From Micractinium sp. NFX-FRZ (Eukaryota > Chlorophyta > Trebouxiophyceae > Chlorellales > Chlorellaceae): a stretch of 64,000 nt of DNA. The notes under the pieces were generated by a model, which did not search any database, was not told the DNA's origin, and worked only from the letters and a program-made list of their open reading frames with translations. Positions 32,778 to 43,152 of this stretch are shown here, one piece after another (position 1 is the stretch's first letter; the number at the start of each line of letters is the position of its first letter). Both the position numbers and the translations under genes were made by a program. The stretch is taken from NCBI GenBank assembly GCA_029339195.1, contig JAPTJF010000034.1, positions 124,001 through 188,000 on the forward strand, written 5' to 3'.

Positions 32778-34208
32778 CACCCGTCCTGGAGGGGTGCCTC
32801 GTGCCTTTGGATAGAGAGTTTGCTGGCCAGAGGCGGCAGCAGCTGAAGTCTGGTTCTGCCGGCGCCTTTTTACGGGTCCCATACAGCGCAGGGACCCCGC
32901 TCGATGGGTCCACTGTAGGCAACCCAGTACTGTATAAATCAGGCACTCATTTGTTCAAATCTGCAGCCATGTATGAGGATCCGAGCTGAGTCCCAGCATG
33001 CAAATGGGAATGCCCAGGCGACCTACAGGAATGGGCCCTGCAGCGGCGTACCAGCTGGATTGCACCAGGCGTGTGATGGCGTCCTCGGCATCCATGTTGG
33101 TCAGGCTCCGCTCTGCAGGTGGTGAGGGTTCTGCGCGTGGCGCAGGGAGTCAGCAGACGCATGGAAAGACTGTACATTCAGCGCAGCAGTACTGCTTGCA
33201 CGTCAGCGGCCCCCAAATGTATGCCTCTCTGTTGCCGGGAGTGCTGACACCACCCTGCACGCCACTGCCCACGGGCTGCACGGGGTGCGCTGCCTCGACA
33301 TGCGGGAGCCCCTGTGGCTGTAGCCCCACCAGGCTAGCCGCCAGCTCCACAACCCTGCCCCACCCTGCCACGTCGCCTCTTGCTGCTAACTCGCCTCGGG
33401 GTTTGGGGTAGGCAGGCGGACACATTGTTGAGCAGGAGTGCAGCACAGCGGCAGCGGGCCGACAGGGCTGGTGCGGGCTGGCTTGGGCAGAGCAGCCGCA
33501 CCGGCACCTCTACCTGTCTCCAAGCAGATCCCAGCACTAGCGGAGCTGTGGAGTGAGACCGAAGCCGATTGCTCCTTGCCAGGTTGTAAGTTTTGGATGG
33601 AAAGAAGGTGGGCCGGCAGAAGCAAGAGTACAGTGTTGTTTTTTGGCAGGCGTGCTGCACCGGCTCCCAGTGCACCTCGCATGCCCGCTCATGAGGTGCT
33701 TGCACTGCTGCACAAGGGCCGGCCTGGCACCGGGTGCCGCTCTGGGCGCCATCTCCTCCCAGTCCTTTCCACTTCCACCGCCGCCCGCTCACCCTTCACA
33801 TGGGAGGCGCCCAAGGGAGTCGTTTGTTCCCGCCCCCGCCCAGCCTCTCGCCCACGTGAGCACACCATAATCTCAGCATGCAGCAGCACATAATCTGCGC
33901 CGGTGCAAGGCATGGGGCTCAGCGAGCGTGCCAATTGCCTGCACAGCTGTCTGGCAGAGATCGGTAGGGATGGCAAAGGGGGAGAGCAGGCAGCCTGCGC
34001 TGACTGCCCAACAACACTGCCGCCTGTACAGTTCGTACATATTGGCTAGATTTATCATGTACAGTATGCTAGACAAACAATGTGCGAAATGATGCATGCT
34101 CAGGAGGCTCCACACACCATGCAGAGACAATACCAATGAACAGGGGCAGCTCTCTATTGCCGTGCCGCCCACCGAAGCGCTGCTCACAAGTGCTCTCCCT
34201 GCTGCCGC
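32304..34208. other. 1.9 kb unassigned region between family copy 3 and the prenyltransferase
   Basis: It contains the upstream region of copy 3 and the 3' flank of the prenyltransferase. Two short stretches look faintly coding: a 46-codon minus-strand ORF at 32955-33095 (starts MDAEDAITRLVQSSW) and a plus-strand stretch at about 33240-33325 (HGLHGVRCLDMREPLW). Neither has identifiable partner exons or a family, so I do not call a gene. Confidence 0.35.
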
Positions 34209-36453
34209 TCACGCCTGCCGCCCTCCATACCGCCGCTCCCGACTCGCATAGTCCCTGAGGGCCGCTGCCAGCTGCTCCCTCCCAAAGTCTGGCCACATGA
34301 CGGGGCTGAAGTGCAGCTCTGCAGGGGGGAGGGCAGCCGGGCCAGGCGGGCAGGAAAGAGGAGGGCAAAGGGCAGGTTTGGTGTGCTGCTCCCTCAAAAG
34401 CCTGGCCATGTGGCGGGGCAGAAGTGCAGCTCGGCAGGGCACGGGGAAGCGCTATGAAGGGCACGTACAGCAAGGAGAGGAAGCGCAATGAAGGGTGGCA
34501 GGCACAGAGGGGAAGTTAGCAGTGCAGGGGTTGATGGAGGCGCATGGCTGAAGGACAGTGTTGCTGGGCAGAGTAGGCAGGCAGAGGCAAGATCAACACA
34601 TGCACCCCTCACCGGAATATGCGGTTTCAAAGAGCATGAAATTACTGAGGCGCTGCTCCCCGCTGGTGCGTACCACCAGGTCCGGGTGGCGCCAAGCGGC
34701 CGGCAGCTGCCGGGTAGCCAGGTGCTCCTCAATCACCTGGAGGTCAACACAAACTTTCAATCAGACAAATAAATCATGGTATTGCCAGATGCCCCAGAAC
34801 GGATGAAGGGGTGAAACTGCAGCACTATCAGCAAGGGAGCAGGCTCAGCCACCGCGCAAAGCCACCAAATCCCTCTCTCGTCACATGCTCGTTCAATCAC
34901 CTGCGGCGTGATCGCTGTGGGGTGCAGCTGCCCGGCAGCTGCCAGCCGCGCAATCTCTTGTACTGCAAGCGTCAAATCCTGCCGCCCGCTGTAGCTGAGA
35001 GCTATTGTGAGGTGCAGGGTTGAGTTGTCAGCCGTCGCCAGCTCAGCGCTGCGTGGGAGGGTAACGGAGGTGCGGCAGGTGCGTGTGTAGGGGGAGGTGT
35101 TGGTTGAGCGTGCGTGTGTGGTATGAGTGTGTGCACCGGTGGCGCCGGCTGCGGCATCCAAGCCCCGCAGCAGCAGCAGCAGCCGCGGCGGGTGCCGACC
35201 CGCCGCCGCCCTGCCCTGCCCGCCCCCCATACACGCTCCACCACACTCCCAGCCCGCACACCCAACATACAACATAACACCACGTTGTCCCGGACAGCAC
35301 ACGAAAGCCCCACCTGCGGATCTGGGCACGCAGCGAGGCGGGTAGCTGCCCAATTTCTCCGATGAACCGCAGCCGCACCCCCATGGCTGCCAGCTCAGCC
35401 AACTCAGCTGCCAGCACACGCTCCATCAGCGCCAGCAGGGCGTCCACCTCAGAGGGCGCCCGCCGCCAGTTCTCTGAGCTGAAGGCGTACACCTGACAAG
35501 GGGGGAGGGTATGCGTGCATGTAAAGTAGGTGGCGCGAGCAGTGGCGCCAGCAGGGCGTGCACCTCCAGCGGGCGAACGATGCCGGTTTTTTGAATTTAA
35601 ACCACACAGCTGCGCTTTGAAGCGGTGAGGGGTGCGCATGGTAGGGAGCGTTCTGGGCCAAGGAGGGGGGATGGTGCGCTTCCGCTTGGCACACCCCTTT
35701 GCCTGGAGGGGAATGCAGCTGGCTTCATGTTGTGCTTGGCCCCACTCACACACATACCAAATCGCATTCACTCACCGTCAGGCAAGGCACGCCCCAGGAG
35801 TGGCAGCAGTGCACCACGGTCCGCAGCGCCTGCACCCCCCTGCGGTACCCCAGCGCTGCAGGCAGCCCCCGGGCGGCTGCCCACCGGCTGTTCCCATCCA
35901 TAATCACTGCCAGGTGGCGGGGCAGCTGCTCACATGGTGGCACCTGCACCCCCCCCTGCTGCTGGTGTTGCTGCTGCTGTTGTTCTGAGCCGGCGGCCGC
36001 CTGCGTGCCACGCTGGCCCGCTGCGCAGGCTTCGGGTACGGCGGCGGCGGCTGCATGCGGGTCGCCGCTGCCTCTGCTTCTGTCTTCAATGCTGGTGGTG
36101 CCTTCCCCGCTGCTGTTGCTACTGCTGTGCGCTTGCCACCACCATCCGTCTGCACTGCTGCTGCCTCCACTCGTGGCGGCGGCAGCGCCGGCGCCGGCGG
36201 CGCCTGCTGCCGCCACTGCCACTGCCGGTGCTGCAGCCTCTGACGCTCTCAGCCCGCTCAGCGCTCCTCCTTTCCACCTGCGTCTTTGCCGCAGTATTGG
36301 CTGGGCATTCTTGTGCGCCTGGGCTGCCCTGCTGCCGCTCGCGAGTGTGGCATGACCTTGCACGCAAGCTGTCCGCATGGTTTGCGATGTCTTCCAGCAG
36401 TGCTGTTGAACCGTGGATGTCGCTGCAGAGCAGTGCACAAGCCGGTAGCCCAA
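34209..36453 (-). CDS. cis-prenyltransferase (dehydrodolichyl / undecaprenyl diphosphate synthase type)
   Basis: Five exons: 35776-36453, 35314-35492, 34901-35048, 34613-34736 and 34209-34318, giving 412 residues. The conserved regions of the family are present: [13 protein letters not shown] with the metal-binding Asp near residue 186, [19 protein letters not shown], and the substrate/metal region [20 protein letters not shown] followed by [15 protein letters not shown]. Such enzymes add isopentenyl diphosphate in cis to make polyprenyl diphosphates, for dolichol or for plastid polyprenols. The N-terminal 175 residues are Ala/Ser/Gln-rich and could be, or contain, a targeting peptide. A start at the in-frame Met at 36378 (387 residues) is also possible. 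The gene is divergent from MTHFR with only 0.2 kb between starts, so they probably share a promoter. Confidence 0.9.
34384..34440 (-). repeat. Ghost copy of prenyltransferase exon 5 start
   Basis: About 55 nt copy of 34271-34326 ([12 protein letters not shown] codons and acceptor), in the intron upstream. The copy reads [12 protein letters not shown] and then a stop. Confidence 0.9.
34887..34903 (-). repeat. Intron 3 opens with a copy of exon 4's first bases
   Basis: Exon 3 ends CAG and intron 3 starts GTGATTGAACGAGC. Exon 4 starts GTGATTGAGGAGC after its own CAG (34724-34739). Donor and acceptor therefore sit in two copies of the same segment. Confidence 0.75.
35541..35574 (-). repeat. Ghost copy of a prenyltransferase exon 2 segment
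   Basis: Matches 35424-35457 (EVDALLALM codons); the copy reads EVHALLAPL. It lies in intron 1 near its parent. Confidence 0.75.
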
Positions 36454-36658
36454 TTGGAAAACTCAGCCCGATGGGGTGGCGCATGGCAGGCGTCCCAGAC
36501 CCCCGTAATTCCCATCGCTTTCTGCCACCTTTGTTTGTGAGTTTCTCTTGGTGTGCGCACCTCCCCCGACCCAACCCGCACGCCGACCTTGCTCTCTCTG
36601 CTCGCGCCACTCGGAGCGCTCAGCTTTTGTTCTCTTTTATCTCCCAGTCAGCGGCGCC
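36454..36658. promoter_or_regulatory. Bidirectional promoter region, prenyltransferase / MTHFR
   Basis: Only 205 bp separate the two divergent start codons. The MTHFR side has a pyrimidine-rich leader just before the ATG. No TATA box or known operator was recognised. Confidence 0.6.
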
Positions 36659-39600
36659 ATGGCGGGGGCAAAAATCATCGACAAGCTGAACGAGAAGATC
36701 GCCGCGGGCGAGCCCTTCTTCTCCTTTGAGTACTTCCCGCCCAAGACTGATGAGGGCGTGGCCAACCTGAAGGAGCGCCAGATGCGCATGGCCGCTCTGG
36801 GCCCCGCCTTCTGCGATATCACCTGGGGGGCTGGCGGCTCCACCGCCGATGTGACGCTCGACGTGGCGCGGAGCATGCAGCAGGAGGTGCGCTGCTGCTG
36901 CTTGCAGCTGCCAAGTCCTGCAGGGCACAGCATTGGGAGCAGGCCACCGGGCGGGGATGCAGGCAGGCCAGCGGTTTGCAACAGCAGCTGCACGGCATCT
37001 CACCCCACCGCCTGCCCTGCGTGCCAGCACCCACCAAGCCCTTTCCCTGCCTCCTTCCTTGAGCTGCTGCACTTGTGCTTGCATTGCACAGGTGGGTGTG
37101 CACAGGCCGGTTTGCCTCGCAGTTGGTTCAAGGTGCGTGTCACTCGCATGTTGCGTGTTTTTGCAGGTGGGTGTGGAGACGATGATGCACCTGACCTGCA
37201 CCAACATGCCTGTGGAGAAGCTGGAGGAGGCACTGATCAAGGTGGGTGCTGGAAGAAACAGAAGGATTGCAGCTGTGTGGTGCCGTAGTGGTCGGCAGAG
37301 GCGGCATCTTGGCACCCCCTGATGCCTCCCCCAATGCCTGCACACATCTGCGTCCCCACCTCCCCTGCTCCCACCAATGCTGTGGCTCTGTTTTCACCAC
37401 ACCAGCTTCCCCCCACCCGCCCGACAGGCCAAGGAGTATGGCATCCGCAACATCCTGGCGCTGCGCGGCGACCCGCCTAAGGGGCAGGAGCACTTTGAGA
37501 AGGTGGGGCGGTGGAGGGTTAGATAGAACCTTGGTCTGGGCACCATGGGGACACGTTGAAACTAACAGTCACGTTTTACTTTGGGGGGGGCGGGGGCCAG
37601 GGCAGGCAGCCCATCAGGGGCTGTCAGTAGGTGGCAGAGGCTTGGCAGGAGCTTTGGAAGGTGGGGTGGGCGGAGCTGCGCTGGGCACCTGGGCGGGAGC
37701 TGGGCAGGCAGGCTGCAGGCGCGTGCACTGGGCAGGCAGCCCTGGGGGGTGGCTGGCGGCAGAGACGGGGGGGCGGGGCTGAGTCTGCACAAGAATTGAG
37801 CACTGGAAGCGGGCTGCACCACGCCAGTTGTGTGTGCGCACTGCACATGCAGCAGCTCAGTGGGCAGCCTGTGCATGTGCAGGTTAGAGGCCCCGCTGAC
37901 GTTTGCCTGCCGCCTGGCCTGCCTCCCAGTTCAAGCAGTCCTCCCCCTTGCCATGCCCAGGCTTCCCGTGCCTCAACCTGCCCTCCTGCGCTGCTGCTTC
38001 CTGTCCTCCCCGCTGGCTGCAGGTGGAGGGCGGCTTTGCATGCGCCCTGGACCTTGTGAAGTACATTCGGTAGGTTGGGTGGCAGTACAGGCATGGCGCC
38101 ACAGTGGCGGTACAGCTGCCGACTTGATACCAACTGCCTTTGGACAGGGCGAAGTACATGTACTGGGGCGCAGTACAAGTGGCGGTAGGTATGGGCGTAA
38201 ACGGCAGCACATGCGGGAGCTGGTGCAGCAGCACAACTGGCAAAGTAAGCTGCCTGGCCAGCCGCGTGCCTGCCCAGGCACTTACCCACCCCCTCGTGGC
38301 ACCCCCCATTTTGCTTGCCTGCTGATTGCTGCAGCGCGTAGCACGGCGACCACTTTGGCATCGGCGTGAGCGGCTACCCTGCAGGCCCACCTCAAACCCC
38401 TCTTCCTTCTTACATAACCCTACCCGCACCCTGCTTCTTCATGTTCCTGCAGCGCGGAGCACGGCGACCACTTTGGCATCGGCGTGAGCGGCTACCCGGA
38501 GGCGCACCCCGACGTGATTGTGGAGGAGGCGGACAAGATGGAGGCCAACTACTGGGCCGACATCGACTACCTCAAGCAGAAGGTGGGTGGGGCGTGCACA
38601 ATCTCTGCTTACCTCGGGCTGCTAGCGTGTGGTCTGCTTGGGTTTTTAATGTGTGTGTTTGGAGCTGGAATGTGGTGGTGGAGGGGGTGGAGAAGCTGGA
38701 GGCCAACTGCTGGGCCGGCGTCACCTATCTCAAGCAAATGATTGAGGGTCCAATCCGGCACTGCCCCCCTGTGATTCCTGTTTACTTGCAGATTGACGCA
38801 GGCGCCGACTTTGTGGTGACCCAGCTGTTCTACGACGTCGACCGCTACCTGCAGTTTGTCAAGGACTGCCGGTGAGTGGTGGCAAGGCCTGTGTGTTGAG
38901 GGGTCTTGCCTGCGTTCAGTCCGTGTCAAGGCCGGCCGGTGAATGTTTTGTGTTGCCCTGCTGGCGCCGGTGGTGGCGCATGGATGCCAGCCACGCGCGC
39001 TCCCTCCTTCTTCTCCCACCAGCACTTTGGCCAACCTCCTTGAAAGTGAATCGGTGGTTCACACTGTCCCACGCAATCCACCCTCTGCCCCCTTGCCCAG
39101 GTCGCGCGGCATCCACTGCCCCATCCTGCCGGGCGTGATGCCGGTCATGACGTACGGCGGCTTCAAGCGCATGACCTCCTTCTGCAAGACAGCGGTGCCG
39201 CAGCACATGAGCGACACGCTGGAGGCGATCAAGGGGTCGGATGACGCAGTCAAGGTGGGCGGGTGTGTGCGTGCAAGGAGTGGGGGACAGCGTGTGTTGC
39301 GTCCCAGCCTCCCCCCCGTGCATTCCCTCCCCCCCGCCCCGCTCTTGCTGCTACCAGCGAGAACAGAAGAAACCGATCTGTTGACCTAACTGCACGCATT
39401 TCAGCCTGCAGGCTAGCAGCATCAGCCCGGGCACACAGGGTCCCACATGTCCCACAGGCGTGCCTGCAGGCCTTACGGCTATTAGCAGATGGGCAAAAAG
39501 CCTTACCATGTTGCACAAGGTCACGCACAACACTCAGCTTGCGTCACTTGAACACACGCACATGTCAATGTGCAGGCCTACGGCATCAGCATGGGCACCA

Positions 39601-40292
39601 TGATGTGCCAGCGGCTGCTGGACGGCGGCGCCCCCGGGGTGCACATGTACACGCTCAACCTGGAGCGCTCCGCGGGTGGGTGGGGCAAGGTCAGATTGGC
39701 TGTTCCCTGCAGGCTGCCTGCTTGCCTTGACACCACACACTTGGCTGCGGGGGCTGAGGAGGGCACATGCACACAGAAGTTTGCATGTGAGATGGATGGG
39801 GTGCGGCAGGCGGGGAGGGGCTGTAGGCAGGGGGGCAAGGGAGAGGTACGGAGGCGTAACACGCGGATTGTGACTGTGAGGAGCGTTTTGGGCCCCGCCC
39901 CATCGCTCCGGTTTCCTTCCCGCCCCTGGCCACGTGCTCCTCAGTGCCCAGCCTGCAAAACGGGGGCCTGCGAGGTGCACCCGCCGTGTGGCCGCGCTCT
40001 CCCGTGCTCCCTGGTCGCTGTGGGGCGGCCGAGAGTGGGCACCACTTCCCGCGTGCCCCTGCCGCCTCTGCCCCGCTGCACGACCTCCCTGCCCCTACTG
40101 CACACTGCAGCTGGAGAGCGTGTGGCGCATCGGCCAAGGCCGAAGCGAGACCTCTTTCACTTCCCCTCTTTCACTTCCCTTGTCTCATTACGCCCTCCAC
40201 CTGTATCCCTGTATGCAGTGGCCATCCTCGAGAATGTGGGGCTCATTCCCAAGGCCGCCAAGCAGCCAGCCGCAGACGGCGTCAGCAGCTGA
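36659..40292 (+). CDS. MTHFR: Methylenetetrahydrofolate reductase, catalytic domain only
   Basis: Nine exons: 36659-36886, 37167-37241, 37428-37502, 38023-38069, 38453-38582, 38792-38871, 39101-39254, 39576-39675 and 40219-40292, giving 320 residues. The TIM-barrel motifs match plant [19 protein letters not shown] with the catalytic Glu near residue 24, [32 protein letters not shown] with the flavin-binding Asp near 116, [31 protein letters not shown] and [20 protein letters not shown]. The enzyme reduces methylene-THF to methyl-THF with FAD, supplying methionine synthase. Plant and animal enzymes carry a further C-terminal regulatory half. Here the frame ends in a stop about 23 residues after the barrel, so the length resembles bacterial MetF. 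No C-terminal-domain exons were found downstream before the next gene. Confidence 0.94.
37649..37677 (+). repeat. Possible ghost copy of MTHFR exon 3 end
   Basis: Resembles 37489-37517 (exon 3 end plus GTGGGGCGG donor side), roughly 24 of 29 bases. It is in G-rich sequence, so chance similarity is possible. Confidence 0.3.
38141..38183 (+). repeat. Ghost copy of MTHFR exon 4 end
   Basis: Copy of about 38048-38092: GAAGTACAT codons plus intron sequence up to CAGTACA, offset about 92 nt. Confidence 0.75.
38335..38379 (+). repeat. Ghost copy of MTHFR exon 5 start (44/45 identical)
   Basis: Offset 118 nt from 38453-38497, preceded by its own GCAG acceptor. The single mismatch turns GAG into TAG in the exon's frame, so inclusion would truncate the protein. 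Confidence 0.95.
38672..38740 (+). repeat. Ghost copy of MTHFR exon 5 end
   Basis: 69-nt gap-free copy of 38514-38582 with about 16 substitutions, in the following intron. The copy has an open frame ([18 protein letters not shown]) but no GT donor at its end. Confidence 0.88.
39462..39495 (+). repeat. Ghost copy of MTHFR exon 8 start
   Basis: Resembles 39569-39600 (acceptor plus AYGISMG codons), with an insertion and a stop. Confidence 0.65.
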
Positions 40293-41056
40293 CCGGCTCG
40301 CAGCCGGCACAAATTGACTGGCTGGCAGGGCGGGATGAGGGCCTCAAGACCATGAGCAGGCCTGCCAACGTCTTGTGGCACGCGAGCGCCTCACCCTGCT
40401 ACCCGTGCCTGGCGCCCGCCCGCCGCGCCTCTGAATGCTGCTCATTGCTACTGCCGACTGTGCGTGTGCGTTTGTGTATTGCCGGCGGGACCGCAGCTGT
40501 GCAGCTGCGCTGCGCCTGCGACCGTCGACCCGCTGCTCCTGCTCTCCTTTCCCCCTCCCCTGTTTTGTTCCTTCCCTCCCACTTGCTCCCTCCTTTCACA
40601 AAGCTGTATTCTTTTGCAACGCCCTCTCAACCTGCACTATTCCACACAATCCAGGTGCAAGCACAGCGCACGCGGCAGGCGCATGTGGCAGCAGCCAGCA
40701 GCTGGCCACGCGGCTGCTGCCAGATGCGGGGGTCATGCTCATGAACCGGGCCCAAACATCCAGGGAACCTGCATCACACCGTGCTGCTTCATGCCTCACA
40801 ACAACAGATGGCGCCCTGACGCCAGCCAGGACCTGCGCCCTTATTTAGCCCTGCCCTGGAGCACTGTTCGTCACGTGCCACTGCCACTGAAGGCTGCTGG
40901 CCTGGGACGAACGTACGGGCAGTTACATGGGGGAAGCAGCGACAGAGGGCTGCCAACGGCGGCGGCTGTGTGGCGGCGGCCCGCCCAGCCCGGCATCAGC
41001 AAGCTCATCAGTGCGCCAGCGCAAACTCAGCCTGCCAGCTCAGCGTGCCTGCCAGC
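40293..41056. other. Convergent intergenic region (MTHFR / FYV7-like gene)
   Basis: 3' flanks of two facing genes. TGTAA of the minus-strand gene is at 40923-40927. No clear plus-strand TGTAA, only TGTAT variants. Confidence 0.45.
40923..40927 (-). promoter_or_regulatory. Polyadenylation signal TGTAA (FYV7-like gene)
   Basis: TTACA on the plus strand, about 130 nt past the stop codon. Confidence 0.5.
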
Positions 41057-42583
41057 TCAGCTCTGCTGAAGCTGCGCCAGCATCTTCTCCACCCTGTACT
41101 TCATTACCGGCTGACCGTGCCCCGTCTTCTTCCTCAGCACCTTGCTCTTGGCTGCGCGCTGCTTGGCGTCGGCGGCCAGCTTGGCGGCCCGCGCCTCGCG
41201 CGCCCGCTGCGCCTCCTCGCGCACAGCAGCCTCCTCGGCCTGCGCGACAGGCGGGCGAGCGGGGAGGGGAGGGGCGCGGTGAGAGGGGTGGGTGCTGTGC
41301 TAGTTCATGGTGCCGCACGCATCGGAGACGTCGGAGGGGCACGAGCAGGCGGCAGCCGGCAGGCAGGCGCAAGTGCAGGCGTGCCCGCACAGCCACAGCA
41401 TGCAGGCAGTGCAGGTGCTTTTCAGCAGGGTAGTGATACTTGCCACACAAACAGCAGGTGCCTCGTGCCCCACACACACAAGCTGCGCCTCCTGCCACGC
41501 ACACCCACAGACAGTGCCTCCTTCCCCTTTCACCGAAACAGCTGGATGCAGAGGCAACCTCCCGCCGGGCTCTGCCCTCACCTTGCGCTCCTGCACCTCT
41601 GCTGCGATGCGCTGCACATGGGACAGGGGCTTGGGGTGCCTGCCGCCGCCGCCCCGGCCGCCGCCCCTGCCGCCATCGCTGCCACCCCTGCCTGCGTCTC
41701 CACCTCTGCCGCGGCCTCTGCCCCCGTCGCCACCCCTCCCGCCACCCCTGCCCCTGCCGCCATCGCTGCCGCCCCTGCCTGCGTCTGCGCCCCTGCCGCC
41801 GCCGCCCCTGCCGCCGCCCCTGCCGCCATTGCTGCCCCTGCCGCCGTCGCCTCCCCTATCGCCTATTTGGCGCCCCTGCTGGTGCCGCCCCTGCTGTTGC
41901 TCCCCGTCACCCTGCGCTGGCGCGCCCCCTCCCTCGCCGGCCTGCATCTGCTGCTGCTTCCTCTGCTGAAGCGGAGGTTGTTGACGGTCCCGTGTCTGCT
42001 GCTGCTCCTGGGGAGCTGGCGCGCCTTGCTGCACCGCCTGCTGCGGTGCCGCTGATGCTGGCTCGCCGTCAGATGCAGCATTGCTGCCCTGCCCCGCCTG
42101 CAAGCACAGCATAGACAGGAGGCCCGCGGAGTAAGCACAGCATGCCAGCACCAAGCCGTCACCCCGTGGGGTGCGTTGAGCAGGCAAGAGCAGGCAGCAG
42201 GGTGGCCTGCCTTGCAGCGCTGAAGCCAACCATCTCGCTCCAGACACCCAAATGTTTCCCGGAACAACAGGTGAGTGGGGGGCCATGCTGCCAGTAGCGT
42301 AGCAAGCAGCGCATATATGTGTGGCGGCGGCGGCGGCGGCAGCGGCGGCAGGGACCCCCACCTCGTCCTGCGGCGCTCTCGGAGCAAGCTTTTCCCCCAG
42401 CCGCTTCTGCAGCTTCTTGTATTTGTTCACCACCGCGGCGTTGAGCGCCCGCTCCTTCTCCTGCTTGGCGCGCTTGTCATACGTGCTCTTGCCTATGCCG
42501 CCAAACTTCTGCAGCGAGACTGCCTCGAAATGTGGCCGCTTCTTGTGCGGCTTGCCCTGTGGCTTGTCATGCGAGTGCTTCAT
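41057..42583 (-). CDS. rRNA-processing protein, FYV7/CCDC59-like, with RGG-rich region
   Basis: Three exons: 42362-42583, 41582-42097 and 41057-41239, giving 306 residues. The N-terminus is very basic (KPHKKRPHF, KYKKLQKRLGEK) with a conserved-looking FGGIGKSTYDKRAKQEK. The middle exon holds a Gln-rich stretch and then long Gly/Arg repeats (GRGGGRGGGGRG type), typical of nucleolar RNA-binding proteins. The C-terminus is a charged helix ending in KKTGHGQPVMKYRVEKMLAQ, which matches the end of FYV7 proteins (KKGQPVMKYR-EHLL). FYV7 is needed for 35S pre-rRNA processing in yeast. The RGG insertion is not usual for FYV7, so the assignment rests mainly on the C-terminal motif. Confidence 0.68.
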
Positions 42584-43152
42584 GGCGCGCTGAACCGGCG
42601 GCGGGCCGGCGGCAAGGCTGCGGCAGGAACGAAAGCCCTTGCCCGGACGTCAACTGATGCATGCACGAACTTGCATGCCATGAATAAGCGGGCGCGCCCT
42701 GCGGACGTGGGTGCCACCGAGGCCAGCCTTCTCGAGAGAGTATCGCGAGCTTGCAGGCCCCACAGCTCCACTGCAAACTCGTATACGCTGCTCCGACACG
42801 TTTACACGCTCAGAGTGCCCGCCGACACTGCCTACTTGTGATCGCCGGCCACCCCGTAACCAGGCCGCAGCCCACCTCGCTGGTCACACCCAGAGGCTCT
42901 ATTGAGGTTACGGGTCCGCGCCGGCGTCATGACGCTTGCGGTTGTCCAGCCTGGGCGGGGTGCGGCGGCCGGCAGCCCGACGGCCGCTCGCCGGCAGGAT
43001 ACCGCCCGGCACTTGCGCGTTGTGCCCTGGCCCAGCCACAGAACTGACACGCCCTGCACCCATGTTCACATACTCATTATGCAGCAGACAGACAACACAA
43101 CACCAGGCCTCCAGAGAGGCTGCAGACGGGAGAGGCTTTTCGCCGCCGGCCC
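42584..43152. other. Divergent intergenic region (FYV7-like / CBS gene)
   Basis: 569 bp with both promoters; no recognised element. Confidence 0.45.

Noticed and set aside
32955..33095. 46-codon minus-strand ORF beginning MDAEDAITRL
   Set aside because: It looks mildly coding but has no partner exons, no family and an unclear start; not enough to call a gene.
37088..37101. CACAGGTGGGTGTG before MTHFR exon 2, like the true CAGGTGGGTGTG start
   Set aside because: It matches for only about 12 nt, a common donor-like sequence here.
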